Of a stretch of 64,000 nt of DNA, positions 43,382-51,386 are shown piece after piece. The DNA is from an uncultured Lachnospiraceae bacterium (GTDB taxonomy: Bacteria > Bacillota > Clostridia > Lachnospirales > Lachnospiraceae). The position numbers and the translations under genes were made by a program. The notes beneath the pieces are model-generated. The model worked only from the letters and a program-made list of their open reading frames with translations. It searched no databases and was not told the DNA's origin. The DNA lies in contig CATLHM010000004.1 in assembly GCA_949949005.1 (NCBI GenBank), positions 62,001 through 126,000 of the forward strand, written 5' to 3'. The number at the start of each line of letters is the position of its first letter. Position 1 is the first letter of the stretch.

Positions 43382-44347
43382 TTGAAAATCATAAAGAAGC
43401 TGATTAAACTGCACAGACTCCTTTTTATGGCAGCAGCGCTGATCACCATTTTAACTGCTATTTTAAGCGTATGGTGGAACAAATTTCTTGCAGAAATGTT
43501 GAATTTTTTGGAGGAGGCAGTCTCTTTTGGCTCCGGCGGCATAAGGAGCAGCGCTTTGGAAATTTTGCCTGCCGGAATCTTCGTGATTCTTTTGCAGTTC
43601 TTAAGCGAGTATTTATCGTCCTGTATCTCCTCCTATACCTGTGAGATTTTTGCCCATGATATGCGGATGGGATATGCCAGGTATTACTTACAAAGCGATA
43701 TTCGAATGCTGCTTAAGCTGAATGTGGGGGAAGAGCAGTCGGCCATGCAAAATGAGATGAAGGAAATTTCTGATTATCTGCATGAAAATCTTTTTCCCAT
43801 AATGAAGCAATTCGCAACCTTCATGGTCACCGTAGTATTTTTGCTCTGTCAAAATTTGAAGCTGGCGGTGATTTCTATCGTTCCGGTAATTCCACTGATT
43901 TTTTATTGCGCTTTTTCCAGCAGGGTCATTAAGGATTATACCCGGTATTGCCAGGAGCGTAAGAAAAAAATGAACGGTGTGGCAGAGTTGATTTTGGATT
44001 TATTTCCAGTGATCCAGGTGTACGGGGCCTGTAAACTGGTGAAAAACATGATGGGAAAGGAACTGACGGAATGGGAGAGGGCAAACGTCAAAAAGGAAAG
44101 GGTTTGCGCCAGGCTGATGTCACTCTCGGGGGTACTTTCGTTCGTACCGCTTTTGCTGCTGCTTGGAGCGGGGGGATTTATGGCCATAAACAAGGAGATC
44201 ACTACAGGGACTTTTTATATCTTTATCAATCTGTCAGGAAATGTTTCCGGATTCCTGCAAAATATGCCGGGCATTTATGCCGCGTTCCGGCAGTTTGACG
44301 CATCCGCCCAAGGACTGGAGGGAAAGCTGGTGCTGAAACGTGTTTGA
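43382..44347 (+). CDS. ABC exporter transmembrane subunit (no NBD)
   Basis: I chose TTG 43382 (with GGGAGG 6 bases upstream) over the upstream TTG at 43352; 321 aa. The protein has about six hydrophobic segments in the pattern of a type IV ABC exporter transmembrane domain ('LIKLHRLLFMAAALITILTA', 'VTVVFLLCQNLKLAVISIVP', 'SLSGVLSFVPLLLLLGAGGF') and ends right where the fused ATPase would normally begin. The ATPase is encoded separately at 44444. I infer a split exporter half; the cargo is unknown. Confidence 0.8.
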   Translation: MKIIKKLIKLHRLLFMAAALITILTAILSVWWNKFLAEMLNFLEEAVSFGSGGIRSSALEILPAGIFVILLQFLSEYLSSCISSYTCEIFAHDMRMGYARYYLQSDIRMLLKLNVGEEQSAMQNEMKEISDYLHENLFPIMKQFATFMVTVVFLLCQNLKLAVISIVPVIPLIFYCAFSSRVIKDYTRYCQERKKKMNGVAELILDLFPVIQVYGACKLVKNMMGKELTEWERANVKKERVCARLMSLSGVLSFVPLLLLLGAGGFMAINKEITTGTFYIFINLSGNVSGFLQNMPGIYAAFRQFDASAQGLEGKLVLKRV

Positions 44348-44401
44348 AAATTCATTTCCACAAACTGTGACCCACATCTGGCAGAAAGCAATTTTCAAAC
44401 A
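44341..44401. repeat. Inverted repeat between permease and ATPase genes
   Basis: TGTTTGAAAATT (44341-44352) and AATTTTCAAACA (44390-44401) are perfect 12-bp arms around 37 bases, starting at the permease stop. It could be an mRNA stability or processing element. Confidence 0.5.
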
Positions 44402-44443
44402 TGCTCTGGAGGAGAGGGGAAAGGAACGGTGAAAGGAGAAGTT

Positions 44444-45091
44444 ATGGGACGATATGCAGTGCGCCTAGACGATATTTCTTTTTCCTATGAAGACCATAGG
44501 GTGATCAGGAACCTGTCTCTTGGCGCAGAAGCAGGCGAACATATTGGAATCGTGGGGGAAAGCGGGTGCGGCAAAAGCACGGTATTGAAGATACTTGCCG
44601 GACTTTATGAACCTGATTGCGGAAAAATAATGATAGCAGGCGAGTGCTCGCCTGAAAAGATCAGGCGGCGGACCGCCCTCGTCATGCAGCGCAGCGGTCT
44701 TTTTCCACTGTCCATAAGGGATAATATTACCTGCGGTCATGATATTCCGGAAGAAAAAGTATGGGCTGCCTGTGAAAATGCAAGCCTTGTGAATTGGATT
44801 GAGAAGCTGCCAAAGGGGCTGGACACTTATGTGGGGGAGCGGGGCGGTCAGGTTTCCGGCGGACAGGCACAGAGAATTCAGATCGCCAGAGCGCTTTGTA
44901 AAGATGCGCCTGTTGTTTTGCTGGACGAACCCACTTCTGCTCTGGATCAGGATACGGGATACTCGGTTCTGGATGCCCTGAGTAGGCTGATGGTGGGCAG
45001 GACGGTAATTCATGTGACACACCATCGGGAGACACTGGATGAGAGTTATACCGTTTATCGAATGAAAGGGGGAAAACTGGTGCATGAGTGA
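44444..45091 (+). CDS. ABC transporter ATP-binding protein
   Basis: The start is ATG 44444 (MGRYAVRLDDISFSY), with AAAGGAG upstream; 215 aa. It contains Walker A 'GIVGESGCGKST', Q-loop 'ALVMQRSGLF', signature 'QVSGGQAQRIQIARAL', Walker B 'PVVLLDEPTSALD', and the H-loop 'IHVTHHRETLD'. It resembles the NBD of ABC exporters (MsbA/LmrA type) rather than importers. It is the only NBD for two flanking transmembrane proteins, so the complex probably contains two copies of it. It overlaps the next gene by 8 bases. Confidence 0.93.
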   Translation: MGRYAVRLDDISFSYEDHRVIRNLSLGAEAGEHIGIVGESGCGKSTVLKILAGLYEPDCGKIMIAGECSPEKIRRRTALVMQRSGLFPLSIRDNITCGHDIPEEKVWAACENASLVNWIEKLPKGLDTYVGERGGQVSGGQAQRIQIARALCKDAPVVLLDEPTSALDQDTGYSVLDALSRLMVGRTVIHVTHHRETLDESYTVYRMKGGKLVHE

Positions 45092-46037
45092 CTTGGGAAA
45101 GTTGCTAAAGAGGATGGGAATCCGTCGTAAATACCTGTTTTTACTGTTGCTCAGAGCGCCTTTCGACGCTTTTCGAACCTGGATGCTGGCAAATCTGCTG
45201 CGATCTGTCTGGGGCTGTGTGGAAAGGCAGGATAGCACTTCCCTGCTGAAAATATGTGTGGGGTATGGCTTGCTATGTGCAATGCTTTTTCTTTATAATG
45301 GAATTGTGTGGAGCAGTTATGCGGCATTTTCAGCCAAAGCAGAGGCATGGCTTCAAAAGGAACTGCTGGGAAAAATTTTGAGCCTGCCCCTGAAACGGAT
45401 AGAATCTCGATTGGGCGGAGAATGGATCACGAAATGGAACAGCGATATACACGGGGCTTTTCTCATGATGAACGGGGCGATGAATCTTCCCCACCTGGCA
45501 GTTTCCGTGGTCAATACGCTGTTGTCCTCCTTTTTGCTCTTTAGGAGCAGCCCGCTTTTGTTGGGGGCGACGTGGATGTTTATTTTTCCCCAGTTGCTGA
45601 TTAACGATAAGATCGTGCTTGAAGCTGTTCCCCAATTAAAGGAAAAATCCCAAAATGCTATGGCGGAAAGTACTTCTTCCATTAAGCCGTTGATTGCAGA
45701 GGCGGAGACAATCTTATTGTATGACGCCGGGGCGTTGATGATGAAAAACTGCGAGGAATACAGCAGAAGATTATTGGAGGTCAACATGAAAATGCATGTG
45801 AGGAAGGCTTTTGGCAATATGGGCATGAGCCTGTTGTGGATTGGAGGATACCTTACCCTTTTGCTGGCAGGATATGGATTGATCGAAAAGGGGACAATGG
45901 CCTTTTCGGACGTAGTCTACTGTTTTCAGGCCAGAGGAGGCGTCTTGGCGGGAACGCTGATGTTCGTTACCTGTTTCAATAATCTGAAAGTGAATTCCGT
46001 CTGCGTTAAGAGAATCAAGGATACATTGGAGGAATAG
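45084..46037 (+). CDS. Second ABC exporter transmembrane subunit
   Basis: The 317-aa protein begins at ATG 45084, overlapping the ATPase gene. It is a type IV exporter transmembrane domain without NBD: hydrophobic segments 'ICVGYGLLCAMLFLYNGIVW', 'SVVNTLLSSFLLFRSSPLLL', 'GMSLLWIGGYLTLLLAGYGL', and ends 'SVCVKRIKDTLEE'. It is divergent from the first subunit, so the exporter is likely a heterodimer of TMDs. It is followed 10 bases later by the MerR gene. Confidence 0.8.
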   Translation: MSDLGKLLKRMGIRRKYLFLLLLRAPFDAFRTWMLANLLRSVWGCVERQDSTSLLKICVGYGLLCAMLFLYNGIVWSSYAAFSAKAEAWLQKELLGKILSLPLKRIESRLGGEWITKWNSDIHGAFLMMNGAMNLPHLAVSVVNTLLSSFLLFRSSPLLLGATWMFIFPQLLINDKIVLEAVPQLKEKSQNAMAESTSSIKPLIAEAETILLYDAGALMMKNCEEYSRRLLEVNMKMHVRKAFGNMGMSLLWIGGYLTLLLAGYGLIEKGTMAFSDVVYCFQARGGVLAGTLMFVTCFNNLKVNSVCVKRIKDTLEE

Positions 46038-46047
46038 GAGAGCAAGT

Positions 46048-46518
46048 GTGAAAAATGATCTTATGTTAATCGGTGAAATTGCGGATTTTTTCGGAATTTC
46101 CAGAAAGGCAATCCGCTTGTATGAAAAGAAAGGGATTATCAGGCCGGTAAAGGTAGACCCTGCCAATGGGTATCGCTACTATTCGGCAGAGCAGGTGCAG
46201 CAGCTAAACGCCCTGCTGGAATTAAAGACGCTGGGATTTTCCCTTGACGAGATCAAAACGATTATTGACGGAGGGGCTGGGAAAGGGGCTTTGCTTGAAA
46301 TGCTGGAAAGGAAACGCCGGGCTTGGCAGGAGGCCATGGAACTGGCAAAATACAAAGGCGAATGCCTGGGTAGTATTATCCAGAATTTTCAGAGCTCTCA
46401 GGCGGGATTGGAAATTGCGGAAATGACAGAGGAGGAACGGGCGTGGTTTTTGGTAAAAATGGTGTGTACGGAGGACGTCAGGGCTCAGAAAATTTTGAGC
46501 GAAGCGTTGTGGTTGTGA
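46048..46518 (+). CDS. MerR family transcriptional regulator
   Basis: The 156-aa protein starts at GTG 46048 (AGGAG 6-7 bases upstream). The N-terminal winged helix is classical: 'LMLIGEIADFFGISRKAIRL', 'YEKKGIIRPVKVDPANGYRY', followed by a dimerisation coiled coil (about 75-120). The C-terminal part is too short for a GyrI-like drug-binding domain, so the effector site must be small. By position it most likely controls the 19-bp-spacer promoter upstream of the exporter operon, and thus its own synthesis. Confidence 0.92.
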   Translation: MKNDLMLIGEIADFFGISRKAIRLYEKKGIIRPVKVDPANGYRYYSAEQVQQLNALLELKTLGFSLDEIKTIIDGGAGKGALLEMLERKRRAWQEAMELAKYKGECLGSIIQNFQSSQAGLEIAEMTEEERAWFLVKMVCTEDVRAQKILSEALWL

Positions 46519-46576
46519 TATGGTGATAGTATAATGAAAGATATTTGTAGATTATTTGAAGCGATATGGGGGAAAG

Positions 46577-47227
46577 ATGGAACATAAAATTGTATTATAC
46601 CATGGAAGTCCTGATAAAAAAATTATTCCTACTTATGGTTTGGGTGAGGACAGGCATGATTATGGAAGAGGATTCTATTTGACGGAACATATTGAATTAG
46701 CCAAGGAGTGGGCGGTGTGTAATCCAAACAGCATAAGTGGATGGGTACACAAATATGAGCTTGACATATCCGGCTTGTCAATACTGGATTTTTCAGAAAA
46801 AAATATATTATCGTGGCTGGCAGAGCTTATGAAACACAGACAGGCAGACGATTCAAAACGTTACAGGCTTTTATCTGCTAAGTTCATAGAAAAATATGGC
46901 ATAAACACATCAGAATGGGATGTTATAAAAGGATGGAGGGCAAATGCATCCTATTTTTATATAGCAAAGGCTTTTGTGAGGGATGAAGTAGACGTAGAGA
47001 TTCTGGAAGAATTGCTTTGCCTTGGTGGTTTGGGAGTGCAATATTGTATTAAGTCGGAAAAGGCATACTCACAGCTAGAGGAAATTGCAGATGGATTGAC
47101 TTGCGTGGATTACCGCGAGTTTAATCAAAAGTACAATGAAAGGGATGTGGCTGCACGGATCAAGATGAAAGAACTAATCAATTCAGATAAAAATAAGATA
47201 GAAAATGTATTCAGCACATTAATTTAG
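46577..47227 (+). CDS. DUF3990 protein, ADP-ribosyltransferase-like (candidate toxin)
   Basis: The start is ATG 46577 (MEHKIVLYHGSPDKKI) with GGGGGAAAG upstream; product 216 aa. The N-terminal half shows the DUF3990 core: 'VLYHGSPDKK', 'HDYGRGFYLTEHIELAKEWA', 'GWVHKYELD', and 'NILSWLAELMKHRQADDSKR'. The H (in YHGS) and Y (in GRGFYLT) fit the H-Y-[EQ] pattern of diphtheria-toxin-type ADP-ribosyltransferases and PARPs. DUF3990 function is not established; transferase activity is inferred from this pattern. It is the first gene of a tight operon with an unknown protein and a NADAR protein. Confidence 0.8.
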   Translation: MEHKIVLYHGSPDKKIIPTYGLGEDRHDYGRGFYLTEHIELAKEWAVCNPNSISGWVHKYELDISGLSILDFSEKNILSWLAELMKHRQADDSKRYRLLSAKFIEKYGINTSEWDVIKGWRANASYFYIAKAFVRDEVDVEILEELLCLGGLGVQYCIKSEKAYSQLEEIADGLTCVDYREFNQKYNERDVAARIKMKELINSDKNKIENVFSTLI

Positions 47228-47243
47228 AAATTGGAGGCAAATC

Positions 47244-47669
47244 ATGTATGCATATGCAGAGTCTTATTTAAAGGAAGTAGTCGAAACGCAGGGAAAATTG
47301 TTTGAGGAAGTAGCAGAATATGAACCAGGGATAGATGTAAAATTTTTTATAAAAAAATATATGGAAAGTAAGACAAGAGAATATATTGATCATGGACAGG
47401 CGTATGTATGTACTCTTGATGCAAAAGCTTTATGGGATTATTTCTGTAAAACAGATCATTTTATGCCAAAGTGCGGTGATGCAATTGGAGGGTTTTCCGT
47501 AAACTGGATAGGACAGTTTTATGCGTATTTTCAATGGTCTTATAATATAAGCAGCAGGAAAGTGATCGAACGAATACCATTGGATTTTATTTATGCTGCA
47601 TACAACGGGCTGCATGATTTAGAATTGGATCTGGCAGTGAAGAAAGTAGGTGAGCAGGTTGTCAAATAA
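47244..47669 (+). CDS. DUF3990-associated protein of unknown function
   Basis: The 141-aa protein begins at ATG 47244 with TTGGAGG upstream, 16 bases after the DUF3990 stop. It is helical and Tyr/Trp-rich, with 'VKFFIKKYMESKTREYIDHG', 'ALWDYFCKTDHF', 'GFSVNWIGQFYAYFQWSYNI' and 'AAYNGLHDLELDLAVKKVGE'. The aromatic cluster before the last helix looks like a binding surface. I recall similar proteins beside DUF3990 genes in Clostridia but no named function. It may be an antitoxin or adaptor for the neighbour enzymes. It overlaps the NADAR gene by 20 bases. Confidence 0.75.
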   Translation: MYAYAESYLKEVVETQGKLFEEVAEYEPGIDVKFFIKKYMESKTREYIDHGQAYVCTLDAKALWDYFCKTDHFMPKCGDAIGGFSVNWIGQFYAYFQWSYNISSRKVIERIPLDFIYAAYNGLHDLELDLAVKKVGEQVVK

Positions 47670-48168
47670 AAAAATCATATGTTTCCATAATCCTGATGAA
47701 GAAAACGGATATTTAAGCAACTGGTATCCGTCAAAGTTTGAGATGGACCATATCACGTTTTCGTCCATGGAACAGTATATGATGTATCGTAAAGCACACT
47801 TGTTTCAGGATGAACTGATTGTATCTGAAATTCTGAAAACGGACAATGTGGGTAAAATAAAGGCGTTGGGGAGAGCTGTGTCCGGCTACAATGATCTGAT
47901 ATGGAGCGGCATGCGTCAGGTCATTGTCTATAATGGATTGGTTCAAAAATTCAGTCAGAATGAAGAGTTAAGGTCGCGATTGCTGACAACGGGGAACTCT
48001 GTTTTGGCAGAATGTGCAGTGATGGACAAAATTTGGGGAATTGGCCTTAGCATGTCGGATGAGAACAGATTTGATATGGGTAAATGGAGAGGACAGAATT
48101 TGTTGGGATTTGCGCTTATGGAGGTGAGAAAAATATGGTTACAGCAGGAGCACAGCTTTCCAGCCTGA
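47650..48168 (+). CDS. NADAR family protein (ADP-ribose N-glycosidase-like)
   Basis: The 172-aa protein starts at GTG 47650 inside the preceding gene. It shows the NADAR/YbiA signature: 'NGYLSNWYPSKFEMDHITFS', 'SMEQYMMYRKAHLFQDELIV', 'LIWSGMRQVIVYNGLVQKFS', 'GNSVLAECAVMDKIWGIGLS' and 'KWRGQNLLGFALMEVR'. NADAR proteins are N-glycosidases; some reverse ADP-ribosylation of guanine bases made by DarT1-type toxins. In this operon it is the plausible antidote for the DUF3990 product. The end overlaps the next gene by 34 bases. Confidence 0.88.
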   Translation: MSRLSNKKIICFHNPDEENGYLSNWYPSKFEMDHITFSSMEQYMMYRKAHLFQDELIVSEILKTDNVGKIKALGRAVSGYNDLIWSGMRQVIVYNGLVQKFSQNEELRSRLLTTGNSVLAECAVMDKIWGIGLSMSDENRFDMGKWRGQNLLGFALMEVRKIWLQQEHSFPA

Positions 48169-48899
48169 AAGCCTATCTTCAGACTCCGGAGCAGATGGAA
48201 GAAACCTTTGAAAAGCTATGGGACATTGGCTACCGTATCGTCCAATTGCAGTGGATTAATCCGGAGATTTCTCCGGAGACGATAGCAGCCGCCCTGAAAC
48301 GCTCAGGACTGAAAAGCGTCTCCACACAGGACTACTATCAGGAGGTGGTCAGCCGCCTTGACTCTACGCTGCGGCTCCATGAGCTGTGCGGGAGCAAAAA
48401 TATCTGTGTCAGCGGGATTCCGGAGCAGTTTCTGACGGAGAAAGGCTGCTTGGCCTTTGCCGGGGAGCTCACGGATTTTGCGCTTCGGATGCAGGATATG
48501 GGAAAGGTGGTGTCTTTTCACCCCAGGGTGCAGGAATACCGCCGCTTCGGCGGCAGAAGCGGGGTGGAGATTCTTATGGAAAATACACCCCATGTTCTCC
48601 AACTGGGGCTTGATATTTATCATCTGGTCAAGGCGGGAGAGGATCCTGAGAAATGGCTGCACCGGTATCAGGGAAGGATTGAATTTGTTCATTTCAAGGA
48701 TTACCGTACGGATGAGGGCGGCGGGGAGCAGTTGGTTCCGGCGGGGCAGGGTGTGATTTGCTGGGATCCCATCGTCCGGGCTTGCAGAGAAACCGGGGTA
48801 AAGTGGATTTTTGCGGAACAGGAACGGTGGGAGAAGGACGCTTTCCAGTGTATGGCGGAGAGTCTGGCCTTTTTGCGGGAAATGGGGGTGGAGCCGTAA
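48135..48899 (+). CDS. Sugar phosphate isomerase/epimerase-like TIM barrel protein
   Basis: The start is ATG 48135 (MVTAGAQLSSLKAYL) with GGAGGTGAG upstream, inside the NADAR gene; 254 aa. It is an AP-endonuclease-2/xylose isomerase-like barrel: 'ALKRSGLKSVSTQDYYQEVV', 'VVSFHPRVQEYRRFGG', 'LQLGLDIYHLVKAGEDPEKW', 'IEFVHFKDYR', and the final Glu in 'WIFAEQERW'. Family members isomerise or epimerise sugars with a divalent metal. The overlap with the NADAR gene suggests co-translation, but the metabolic link is unclear and it may be a housekeeping gene by chance downstream. Confidence 0.88.
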   Translation: MVTAGAQLSSLKAYLQTPEQMEETFEKLWDIGYRIVQLQWINPEISPETIAAALKRSGLKSVSTQDYYQEVVSRLDSTLRLHELCGSKNICVSGIPEQFLTEKGCLAFAGELTDFALRMQDMGKVVSFHPRVQEYRRFGGRSGVEILMENTPHVLQLGLDIYHLVKAGEDPEKWLHRYQGRIEFVHFKDYRTDEGGGEQLVPAGQGVICWDPIVRACRETGVKWIFAEQERWEKDAFQCMAESLAFLREMGVEP

Positions 48900-49049
48900 A
48901 TCTACTGTAAAATTTTCCGGGGCGGGGTGGAAAAGTAAGAGAAATTAAAAAGCACTCGGCGTGTTTCGTGGGGATAAGCATCTCTGAGGGAAGCTTTTTG
49001 CGCCTTGTGAAATCCTTATCTGCTTCACTACCTTTAGCGCCACAAGCGC

Positions 49050-49880
49050 TTACAGAATCCCTCGCAAGTCCAGCATGGATAAAGAGATAGCTAACGCTCC
49101 TATGGTAAAGCCTTCGCTTGGGTCGAAATCTCCATGACAGTCGCACCCTCCGGTGATCCTCATGTCGTTCCCTTTGCAGAAACGGACACAGGCATCTGTA
49201 ATATCTTTTGAATGTGACGGGTAAAAGCATTCAATTCCTTCTATTCCATATGCTTTCATTTCTTTTAGTACATTTGCGAATCCATCCGGATTCCGTTCAT
49301 ATAAATATCCCGGATGAGCCAGAACAGGAACGCCACCCGCCTGCTTAACCAATTTACAAAAGTCCTCCAAATTGCATTCTCCAAAGTCTGATAGATGGTT
49401 CGGTGTCGCGTACTTACTGTAAATGGTTGCATTGGCTTCTTCATAGGTTTTTGCGGCGCCCTTTGCTACTGCGTAATGTAAATATTTCCATCCGCCCCTG
49501 TCTTTCGGATAAATAAACTGGCGGTAGTCCTCCAGAGACATTTGCGGGTAATCCCTGCTCATATTATAAACAATGTACTCACATTCAATCGCTCTATATT
49601 GCCTGTTGATCAAATCGTTCATTTTTTCGTTGCTTTTGTCAAAGCTGTAGGCAAGCACATGTATGGTTTCCTCTTTCCATGTTGCTTCCAATTCGATGCC
49701 AAGGACATAATCCATCTTACTGTCCCGGCAAATTTCAGGCAGTACTTCATAAGCGCCTACTGTCGCATGATCGCAAATCGAAATCAGACCCACATCTCTC
49801 TTTTTTGCAAGAGCAACTATTTCTTCCGGGGAACGGGAACTGTCTGAATATGTTGAATGAATGTGTAAATCAGCTTTCAT
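49050..49880 (-). CDS. PHP domain phosphoesterase
   Basis: The start is ATG 49878-49880 (MKADLHIHSTYSDSS), after GGGGT; 276 aa. It has the four PHP metal motifs: 'DLHIHSTYSD', 'ISICDHATVG', 'VLAHPGYLYERN', and 'ITGGCDCHGDFD'. This domain layout matches the TrpH/YciV-like 3',5'-nucleoside bisphosphate phosphatase and 5'-3' exonuclease family (RNase AM type). It acts on small nucleotides or short oligonucleotides in the cytoplasm. It is transcribed toward the isomerase-like gene. Confidence 0.9.
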   Translation of the reverse strand: MKADLHIHSTYSDSSRSPEEIVALAKKRDVGLISICDHATVGAYEVLPEICRDSKMDYVLGIELEATWKEETIHVLAYSFDKSNEKMNDLINRQYRAIECEYIVYNMSRDYPQMSLEDYRQFIYPKDRGGWKYLHYAVAKGAAKTYEEANATIYSKYATPNHLSDFGECNLEDFCKLVKQAGGVPVLAHPGYLYERNPDGFANVLKEMKAYGIEGIECFYPSHSKDITDACVRFCKGNDMRITGGCDCHGDFDPSEGFTIGALAISLSMLDLRGIL

Positions 49881-50157
49881 GTTTATACCCCGCATACCTT
49901 TTTTCTATTCCCGGCAAAGTCTCTGTTGTCATCGTACCGGACAACCCCTGCCTTTTTGATGTTCACTGGCTTTATTATATATTTATTTTCTCAAGAGCGA
50001 AAGAGATTTTTTCATCGAATCGAAACTTGAACAGGGCAGCGGTGAAAATCTGAAAGAAAATGTTAACAAAACGGGCAAAAGAGTAAGCCTGCATTGGTAG
50101 ATTATTGCCTGCCTTTCCTTTATAATCTTAACCATCAAAGCAAAGGAGGGAAGGATT

Positions 50158-50616
50158 ATGAGTCTGGGAAACAACCTTTTTAATGCCCGCAAAAAGCGGG
50201 GACTGTCCCAGGAGGAGGTTGCCGAAAAGCTGGGGGTGAGCAGGCAGACCATCTCCAAATGGGAGCTTGACGAAACGCTGCCCGATATTTGTCAATCCAA
50301 AAAGCTTGCCAATCTCTATGGGCTGTCGTTGGACGAGCTCATCGAATTTGACATTGATGTGAAGGAAATTCAGGAAATCATTGACAGGACAAGCGATGCT
50401 GTCTCCGAAAAGATCGACTGGACGAAAGCGTGGAGCAAAAAGTACCCTGTTCTTGCCACTTACCGGGATGAGGTGGAAATACAAACCTATGCAAAGGAAT
50501 TGAACCGGCTGCTGGAGGATCTGGAAAAGAAGTATGGCTACGGCGAGTTGGATGCCTTTCTTGTCTTAAAGGACATTCTGGCCCTTGTCTGGAAAGGGAG
50601 GAAAGAGCAAGTGTAA
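50158..50616 (+). CDS. XRE family transcriptional regulator
   Basis: The 152-aa protein begins at ATG 50158 after AAAGGAGGG. The N-terminal HTH (about residues 5-60) reads 'NLFNARKKRGLSQEEVAEKL', 'GVSRQTISKWELDETLPDIC', 'KLANLYGLSLDELIEF'. The C-terminal half is a helical effector region without recognised domain ('YAKELNRLLEDLEKKYGYGE'). A TATAAT is at 50121-50126 but with a poor -35. The neighbouring SDR gene converges, so the target is unknown. Confidence 0.9.
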   Translation: MSLGNNLFNARKKRGLSQEEVAEKLGVSRQTISKWELDETLPDICQSKKLANLYGLSLDELIEFDIDVKEIQEIIDRTSDAVSEKIDWTKAWSKKYPVLATYRDEVEIQTYAKELNRLLEDLEKKYGYGELDAFLVLKDILALVWKGRKEQV

Positions 50617-50647
50617 ATTTTGACTCCAATTCAGGAGTGGCGAAGCT

Positions 50648-51349
50648 TTATTTCCTCCCAATCCGATGAAGCTGCGGCTTTAGGGTAATATCTGAAATTA
50701 CAAGCCCGTCCCGCTGGCTTAAAACATACTCCACGGCCTTTGCCACTTCCTGGGGCGTCAGATAGGACTGTATATCATCGCCCTCTTTAAAGTTTGCGTT
50801 GCGATAGAGGTTTGTCTGGGTCATGTCCGGGGAAATGGTTACTACCTTTACGCCGTACTTGCGGGCCTCGTCAAAGAGGCTGTGGGAAAAGCTGGAAAGC
50901 CCGGCCTTGGTAGCGCCGTAGGCGCACCCGTGGGGATTGGAACTGCCTGCCGTGACGGAGGATATATTGATCACATAGCCTTTATTTTTCTTGAGCTCCC
51001 GGAGCAGCAGGCAGGTGAGAATCATGGGAACTTCGAGATTGGTTCTCACCATCTGCTGTATCTTTTTGGGGTTGAGTTCTTCGTGCAGGCCATAATAAGC
51101 CGTGCCGGCATTATTGACCAATACGGTCACATGGCGATCGGAGGAAATTTCCTTTATGGTTTCGCAGAGCTTTTCCGTATCCAGCAGGTCGCAGAGGATC
51201 GGATGGAAGCTTTCCGCTGTAAGTTCTTTATCTTTATCAAAATTTCTCCCGATCCCAAACACCTGATAGCCAAGACGGCAGAGTACTTTGCTGATCTCAA
51301 GCCCGATGCCGGAGGATGCTCCGGTGACGATTGCTGTGTCTTTTCTCAT
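50648..51349 (-). CDS. Short-chain dehydrogenase/reductase
   Basis: The start is taken at ATG 51347-51349 (MRKDTAIVTGASSGIG), 10 bases after AGGAG; product 233 aa. It has the NAD(P)-binding 'VTGASSGIG', the structural 'NNAGTAYYG', catalytic Ser in 'INISSVTAG', and the 'YGATK' Tyr/Lys pair. It is a classical SDR oxidoreductase of unknown substrate. It shares strand and close spacing (38 bases) with the spore photoproduct lyase gene upstream of it, and may be in its transcript. Confidence 0.92.
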   Translation of the reverse strand: MRKDTAIVTGASSGIGLEISKVLCRLGYQVFGIGRNFDKDKELTAESFHPILCDLLDTEKLCETIKEISSDRHVTVLVNNAGTAYYGLHEELNPKKIQQMVRTNLEVPMILTCLLLRELKKNKGYVINISSVTAGSSNPHGCAYGATKAGLSSFSHSLFDEARKYGVKVVTISPDMTQTNLYRNANFKEGDDIQSYLTPQEVAKAVEYVLSQRDGLVISDITLKPQLHRIGRK

Positions 51350-51386
51350 AATTGCCATGCTCCTTCTTAAAAAATTTAGCTTTCCA

